Made by a program: the position numbers and the translations under genes. From Balneolaceae bacterium (GTDB lineage Bacteria; Bacteroidota; Rhodothermia; Balneolales; Natronogracilivirgulaceae): a DNA stretch of 33,855 bases. Location: contig RECX01000193.1 of the NCBI GenBank assembly GCA_007693825.1, positions 1-33,855 of the forward strand, written 5' to 3'. Under the pieces are notes generated by a model. It saw only the letters and a program-made list of their open reading frames with translations. It was not told where the DNA came from and searched no databases. Shown here in pieces: positions 28,479 through 33,855 of the stretch. Numbering within the stretch: position 1 is the first letter of the stretch; each line of letters starts with the position of its first letter.

Positions 28479-29618
28479 ATGGTGAAATACGCTGCAAATC
28501 CTTTTTCCTCCTTCCTCATTGCATGTACACTACTCGTCTGCGTCGCCGTCCCCTCCAACAGAGCGTATGGTCAGCTTGGCGACCTGGGAGACTTTCTAAA
28601 TGTCGGAGCAGACGCAGTCGGTGATGCCGAGCTTCTGTTTTCCGAATATCTGCAACCCTTTGCCAGCGGTTTCGGAGCCGGGGTCAACACCGGCTGGGTA
28701 GACCGGGCCCGCACCCACGGCCTCCTCGGTTTTCATGTAAAAATCAACTTTTCCGCCGCGGTAGTGCCTGATGTGGATCGATTTTTCATGGTGGATGAAA
28801 TTGGCCTGAACTACCTGCGGCCAGTCCAGGAAGGTCCAGTCCCCACACCCACATTCAGCGGAAGCTCCAGCACAGATGTCCGGCTCCAGTATGTCTACGA
28901 GGTGCCTGACGGGCAAGATCTCGTCCTTGCCGATTTCGAAATGCCTCCCGGCACCGGTTTCAGATATATCATGACCCCGATGATACAGGCCGGCGTAGGA
29001 CTGCCAATGGACACAGATCTGATGGTCCGCTTTATCCCGCCCTTTTCATTCCTTGACTACGGGGAAATCTACCTCTATGGCCTTGGCATCAAGCACGAAC
29101 TGAATCAGTGGCTGCCCGGCGGAGCCCTCCTGCCTGTGACGTTTTCCATTATGGGTGGATACACCTCCTTTGGTACGAGTGCCGGCCTCAATGCGCGACC
29201 CTTCGATTTTTCACCACAGGGCGATTTTATTTCCAGTGATGCGAACGAGGCAGATCCAGCCGACTGGGACGACCAGAAAATCGTTTTCAGCACCGATGCG
29301 TGGACACTCAACCTCATTGCAGGCAAATCACTGCCGATTCTCTCGGTCTATGGAGGAATCGGTATTGAAGGATCCAAAACCAATGTCAGCGTTGAAGGGG
29401 ATTTCCCATACTATTCTGTGGCACCTGCAGGTAATGGTGAGTTCCGAAGAGAACTGAAAACATTCAGCGATCCGGTGGACATCTCGTTTGATGGAGCGAA
29501 CCGGTTTCGTGCCATGGCCGGCGTACGCATCAGCCTTCCGCTGCTAACGTTCAACGTGGACTATACCTACGCCGATTATTCCGTCGTTACAGCCGGATTC
29601 GGAATCAGCTTTCGGTAA
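28479..29618 (+). CDS. Putative outer-membrane protein, possibly DUF6588-like
   Basis: MVKYAANPFSSFLIACTLLVCVAVPSNRAYG signal peptide; barrel-like alternation; ends VVTAGFGISFR. Start 28479 preferred over GTG 28353. Family name from memory, not searched. Confidence 0.65.
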   Translation: MVKYAANPFSSFLIACTLLVCVAVPSNRAYGQLGDLGDFLNVGADAVGDAELLFSEYLQPFASGFGAGVNTGWVDRARTHGLLGFHVKINFSAAVVPDVDRFFMVDEIGLNYLRPVQEGPVPTPTFSGSSSTDVRLQYVYEVPDGQDLVLADFEMPPGTGFRYIMTPMIQAGVGLPMDTDLMVRFIPPFSFLDYGEIYLYGLGIKHELNQWLPGGALLPVTFSIMGGYTSFGTSAGLNARPFDFSPQGDFISSDANEADPADWDDQKIVFSTDAWTLNLIAGKSLPILSVYGGIGIEGSKTNVSVEGDFPYYSVAPAGNGEFRRELKTFSDPVDISFDGANRFRAMAGVRISLPLLTFNVDYTYADYSVVTAGFGISFR

Positions 29619-29658
29619 AGGGTAAAAAGGTAAAGGGTAAAAAGGTAAAGGGTAAAAG
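29614..29658. repeat. 15-bp tandem repeat x3 (ggtaaagggtaaaaa) at convergent gene junction
   Basis: Units 29614-29628, 29629-29643 and 29644-29658 (last base differs). The first unit contains the stop codon of the upstream gene. Confidence 0.93.
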
Positions 29659-29668
29659 CGCAACCGGG

Positions 29669-32584
29669 TCAGTGCGCATCCAGCCAGTTGTGAGAAATGC
29701 CTGTATCCACTTTCAGCGGCACCTCGAGTTCCATGGCCTCCTCCATCGCGGCACGGATGAGGTCCGGAATCCGGGAAAGCTCTTCATCCGGCACTTCAAA
29801 TACCAGTTCGTCATGCACCTGCATGAGCATGCGTGTTCCGGAATTTCCGGAGGCAAGCTCCCTGTCGATCCGGATCATGGCAATCTTGATCAGGTCGGCG
29901 GCCGTTCCCTGTATCGGCATATTGACTGCCGTGCGCTCCGCAAAACCACGGATGTTTTGATTTGCCGAGTGGATATCAGGGATATAGCGCCTGCGGCCCG
30001 AGAGCGTCTCCACATAGCCATTGTCCCGTGCAAAGTCGATGGTCTCATTGATGAATTTGCGAATAGCCGGGAAGCGCTCGAAATAAGCATCAATAATGCT
30101 TCTCCCTTCGGCATTGGAAACCCCGAGACGCTGAGCCAGTCCGAATGCACTAACGCCATAAGGAATACCGAAATTTACCTCTTTGGCTTTGCGCCGATGT
30201 TCGCGATCCACCTCCTCAATAGAGCTGAGTCCGAAAATCTCGGCAGCTGTGCGGGCGTGTATGTCTTCATTGTTCCGGAACGCTTCTATCATCGCCGCAT
30301 CACCTGACATGGAGGCAATAATGCGCAGCTCAATCTGGGAATAGTCGGCAGCCAGCAACCGGTATCCCTTTTCTGCCACAAACGCTTTGCGGATACCGCG
30401 TCCCCGTTCCGTACGCACCGGTATATTCTGCAAATTCGGATTATTCGATGAAAGCCGGCCTGTTGCAGTGATGTGCTGGTTGAAGGTACTGTGGATGCGT
30501 CCGGTTGTTTCGTTGACCAGCCGCGGCAGAGCATCCACATACGTCGATTTCAACTTGCTCAAACCGCGATACTCCAGAATTTTCCCGGCTATTTCAAATT
30601 CAGGGGCCAGTTGAGAGAGCACCTGCTCGGATGTGGAATACTTGCCTGTTGCCGTTTTTTTCTTCGACGGCAGCTTCATTTTTTCAAACAGGACCACTCC
30701 AAGCTGTTGGGTGGAATTGATATTGAACTCCTCACCGGTCATTTCAAAAATTTGCGATCGCACACCCTCAATATCCCGGACAAGTTCTTCTGAAAATGAG
30801 GCGAGCAGATCCAGGTCAACTTTAATTCCTGCAGATTCCATATTGGCCAGCACACGTGCCAGTGGAAACTCGATATCTTCTCCAAGTGGATCAAGACCCT
30901 GCTCACGCAATTTCTTATCAAGCACAAAATAGAGCCGCAATGTGATATCGGCATCCTCACACGCATAGGGCGTGATTTCTTCAACAGGCACATCGCGCAT
31001 CGACCCTTGGTCTTTTCCCTTTTCCCCGATAAGCGTCTCGATAGAAACCGGTTCGTATCCGAGATAACCCCTGGCGAGCGAATCCATATCCATCTTCTGT
31101 CCGGCATCGAGCAGATAGGCGGCAAGCATGGTATCAAAAGCAGGGCCGTTGATCCTGATGCCATACCTGGCGAGCACGCGATAATCATATTTGAAATGGT
31201 GCGCAACCTTCCGGGACTCTTCATCCTGAAATAGCCGGTTGAGAGCATCTTTCAACGTTTCCTGTTCGAATTCAGAGACCACCACATACCACGCCTCGCC
31301 TTCGGCACAGGAAAATGAGATGCCCAGCAAATCAGCGTCCTGCGGATCCGTTGACGTTGTCTCGGTGTCGAAACTCCATACTTCTTTCTTTTTGAGTTTT
31401 GAAATGCACGCATCCAGTGCCTCAAGGTCTGTTACGGTGTGGTAAGCGACCTTGTCCGGCTGGAGCATCACATAAACCGGAGGTTCATCCAGCCCGGAAG
31501 CAGTTCCGCTTCCTGATGCATCACTGCGCTGGTCAGCCTCTTCCTTTCCATCCCGGTCCGGACCATTCTTGCCGGAAGCGATACCGTTTCCGGAGCTTCC
31601 GCCAGGGTTATTTGCGTCTTTATGGTCTGCACGCGGTGAAACCGGATTGTCGAAAAGGGATCCCTGCCCTGTTTCCGGAAGCTTCTCCTTCACCTTTCCA
31701 AGGATACCTCCTTCTGCATTTGCAATTTTTCGAGTCAGGGATCGAAATTGCATGCGTTTGAAATAGGTGATCAGTCTTTCGGCCTGAACGCCATCCCAGC
31801 GAAGCTCCTCCCAGCGGATGGTATCCGGAACATCGGTATTGATGACAATCATCTCCCTGGATTTCAGCGCCTGTTCCCGGTTTTGAGTCAAACCTTCCCG
31901 GGCCCGCTTGTTTTTCATGTCAGGTGCCGCCTCAATCGCTTTTTCAAGAGAGCCAAACTCCTGAATGATCTTTGCGGCCCCTTTTTTACCGATGCCCGGA
32001 ACACCCGGTATGTTGTCAGAGGTATCCCCGATCAGCGCCAGCACATCCGTAACCGATTCCGGATCCACGCCGAAGTAGGCAACCACTCCATCCTTGTCGA
32101 TAAGCTCAAAACCGTTACCCCGGTTCAGGGGTTTGTACATGTATATATTATCACCAACCAGCTGCATGAAGTCCTTGTCCGGTGTAACCATGATCACGGT
32201 AATCCGTTCTTTTCTTGCACGCACGGCCAGTGTGCCAATGATATCGTCCGCCTCATAGCCGTCTTTTTCCAGATTCGAAAACCCGAACAGCTCCACCATT
32301 TCCTTTATAAGCGGTATGGATATCCGAAGATCTTCCGGTTGCGGCGGCCGGTTTGCCTTGTAGTTCTCATCCATTTCATGGCGGAACGTCGGGGCGTGGG
32401 TGTCCCATGCCACCGCCAGGTGTGTCGGTTCCTCCTTTTCCATCAGATTGACCAGGGCATTGGCAAAACCGTATATGGCACCTGTCGGAACACCCTCTGC
32501 ATTCCTCAGATTGCTGTTGATCATGGCAAAATAGGACCGGTATGCCAGTGCCGTCCCATCAATAAGAAAGAGTTTGTCAGACAT
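29669..32584 (-). CDS. polA: DNA polymerase I
   Basis: N-terminal 5'-nuclease (FLIDGTALAYRSYFA), 3'-5' exonuclease (VWSFDTETTS...YACEDADITLRLY), polymerase motifs (AADYSQIELRIIA, RRKAKEVNFGIPYGVSAFGL, MLMQVHDELVFEV). Confidence 0.97.
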   Translation of the reverse strand: MSDKLFLIDGTALAYRSYFAMINSNLRNAEGVPTGAIYGFANALVNLMEKEEPTHLAVAWDTHAPTFRHEMDENYKANRPPQPEDLRISIPLIKEMVELFGFSNLEKDGYEADDIIGTLAVRARKERITVIMVTPDKDFMQLVGDNIYMYKPLNRGNGFELIDKDGVVAYFGVDPESVTDVLALIGDTSDNIPGVPGIGKKGAAKIIQEFGSLEKAIEAAPDMKNKRAREGLTQNREQALKSREMIVINTDVPDTIRWEELRWDGVQAERLITYFKRMQFRSLTRKIANAEGGILGKVKEKLPETGQGSLFDNPVSPRADHKDANNPGGSSGNGIASGKNGPDRDGKEEADQRSDASGSGTASGLDEPPVYVMLQPDKVAYHTVTDLEALDACISKLKKKEVWSFDTETTSTDPQDADLLGISFSCAEGEAWYVVVSEFEQETLKDALNRLFQDEESRKVAHHFKYDYRVLARYGIRINGPAFDTMLAAYLLDAGQKMDMDSLARGYLGYEPVSIETLIGEKGKDQGSMRDVPVEEITPYACEDADITLRLYFVLDKKLREQGLDPLGEDIEFPLARVLANMESAGIKVDLDLLASFSEELVRDIEGVRSQIFEMTGEEFNINSTQQLGVVLFEKMKLPSKKKTATGKYSTSEQVLSQLAPEFEIAGKILEYRGLSKLKSTYVDALPRLVNETTGRIHSTFNQHITATGRLSSNNPNLQNIPVRTERGRGIRKAFVAEKGYRLLAADYSQIELRIIASMSGDAAMIEAFRNNEDIHARTAAEIFGLSSIEEVDREHRRKAKEVNFGIPYGVSAFGLAQRLGVSNAEGRSIIDAYFERFPAIRKFINETIDFARDNGYVETLSGRRRYIPDIHSANQNIRGFAERTAVNMPIQGTAADLIKIAMIRIDRELASGNSGTRMLMQVHDELVFEVPDEELSRIPDLIRAAMEEAMELEVPLKVDTGISHNWLDAH

Positions 32585-32779
32585 AAGAACACATTTTCGG
32601 CATCAGTTGATTTTTACGGGCCGGACAATCAGGCCTCAATCGTGGAGAAGAACTACAAAATAAGCGATTTTTGATATAACTTTTCTCTTTATAATACGAA
32701 TACCCAAAGGTAGATCAGGGTTGGTGCACGACACCTGCTCCACCATCGGACAAAACCGGTCCTATTTCAGATTATTATA

Positions 32780-33855
32780 TGAGTTTAAAGAACGAAACCC
32801 GTCAGGCGTTCCAGAATACGAGGAACTTTTATCGCGAGTATACAAAGGGGATGACTCCGGAACGTATCGGCAAGGAGTTCCAGGACGATTCCAGGCGACT
32901 CATGGAGTTGTATTATGACGCTGTTGGAGTAAAACCGGGTGAAAAAGAAAAGAAACAACCACCCGTTCGCGTGTTCAAGCTTCTCTCTTCCCTTTTGCTG
33001 AGGCTGACCCCTGCCAGAAGGCTTGCACTGGGTTTTTCATTTGCTGCTTTTGTCATTCATTTTTTGTGGAGCGGACCTGTCGCCGCTCTCATGCTTCCCC
33101 TGGGCATCCTGACACTGGTGTTGCTGCTGTTGCTGGAGCTGCTTGAAAAATCAGACGTCATGAAAGAAATTGACCTGGCCCGTGACATCCAGATCAGCCT
33201 TCTGCCCGGATCCAACATCAAGCACGGAAATCTTGAGTTTGCATCATTTGCCAGTACGGCCAGCGAGGTCGGTGGCGATTATGTGGATGTAATCAATACG
33301 GATGATGGAACCTATTACGTGATCGCGGATGTATCCGGCAAGGGACTTTCAGCATCCTTGTACATGGTGCGGCTGCAGGCACTGGTTCATCTTATCATCG
33401 AAAAGCTCAAGCCGGATCCCAAAGAGCTGTTTTTGCATCTGAATGACTACATCAAATCCGGGAAAAAAGACAAGACTTTTGTAACTGCCTGTGCGGCATT
33501 CTTTCCAAGTGACGGTACCGCGGTAAAAATGTGCCGGGCCGGACATAATCCACCGTTGCTTTATCAGGCTTCCAGAGATGCCGTCAGTGAATTGCGATCA
33601 TCTGGCCTGGGGCTCGGGATGACCAGTACCGGGGTGTTCAAAGAACATCTCAAACAGCTTTCCATCAATATGCAGCCGGGGGATAATCTTCTGTTTTACA
33701 CTGATGGACTTACAGAAGCCCGAAATCCCCGGATGGAGCAGTATGACGAACACCGGCTGCGGGATCTCTTTGAGCTCTATGGCTCATTGCATGCCACCAC
33801 GATCCTGGGCAAAATCCAGATTGCCGTGGAAGAATTCATTGAAGGGGAAAAACTG
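32780..33855 (+). CDS. PP2C-type SpoIIE/RsbU-like serine phosphatase with N-terminal TM segments (truncated by window end)
   Basis: Open frame from ATG 32780 to window end: ...EIDLARDIQISLLPGS...ASEVGGDYVDVI...YYVIADVSGKGLSASLYM...AGHNPPLLYQ...LLFYTDGLTEARN. Missing from the ORF track because no stop is reached. Confidence 0.9.

Overview
This 34-kb window looks like ordinary chromosomal housekeeping DNA, probably from the Balneolaeota/Rhodothermaeota/Bacteroidota side of the tree (inferred from protein character and from an isolated atpD-atpC pair). Minus strand, left end: a fatty-acid/phospholipid cluster (fabF start, acpP, fabG, fabD, fabH, plsX, rpmF, yceD/DUF177), then a deoxynucleoside kinase, pgi and pfkA. 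Plus strand: a polyprenyl synthetase, an LpxH-like phosphoesterase and a class A PBP. Next come atpC and atpD (minus), then rsmB, valS and a UvrD/PcrA helicase (plus), a CBS-domain site-2-type protease (minus), an outer-membrane-like protein, lon, rsgA and a second outer-membrane-like protein (plus), polA (minus), and a SpoIIE/PP2C phosphatase that runs off the right edge. I saw no tRNA, rRNA, CRISPR array, transposase, phage or defence gene. The main unexplained signal is a family of palindromic intergenic repeats (about 60-115 bp). Two copies lie in tandem between atpD and atpC, and one lies between rpmF and plsX. Each has a long-range CCATGAC...GTCATGG stem, a conserved CACAG..G.ATGATTATAA core, and a similar micro-ORF (MII[I/T]VMDI...). 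At atpC these micro-ORFs join to the start codon through consecutive ATGA stop/start overlaps. Smaller signals are a near-perfect dyad in the pfkA/ispB divergent region, a 30-nt hairpin upstream of lon, and short tandem repeats before valS and between an outer-membrane-like gene and polA.
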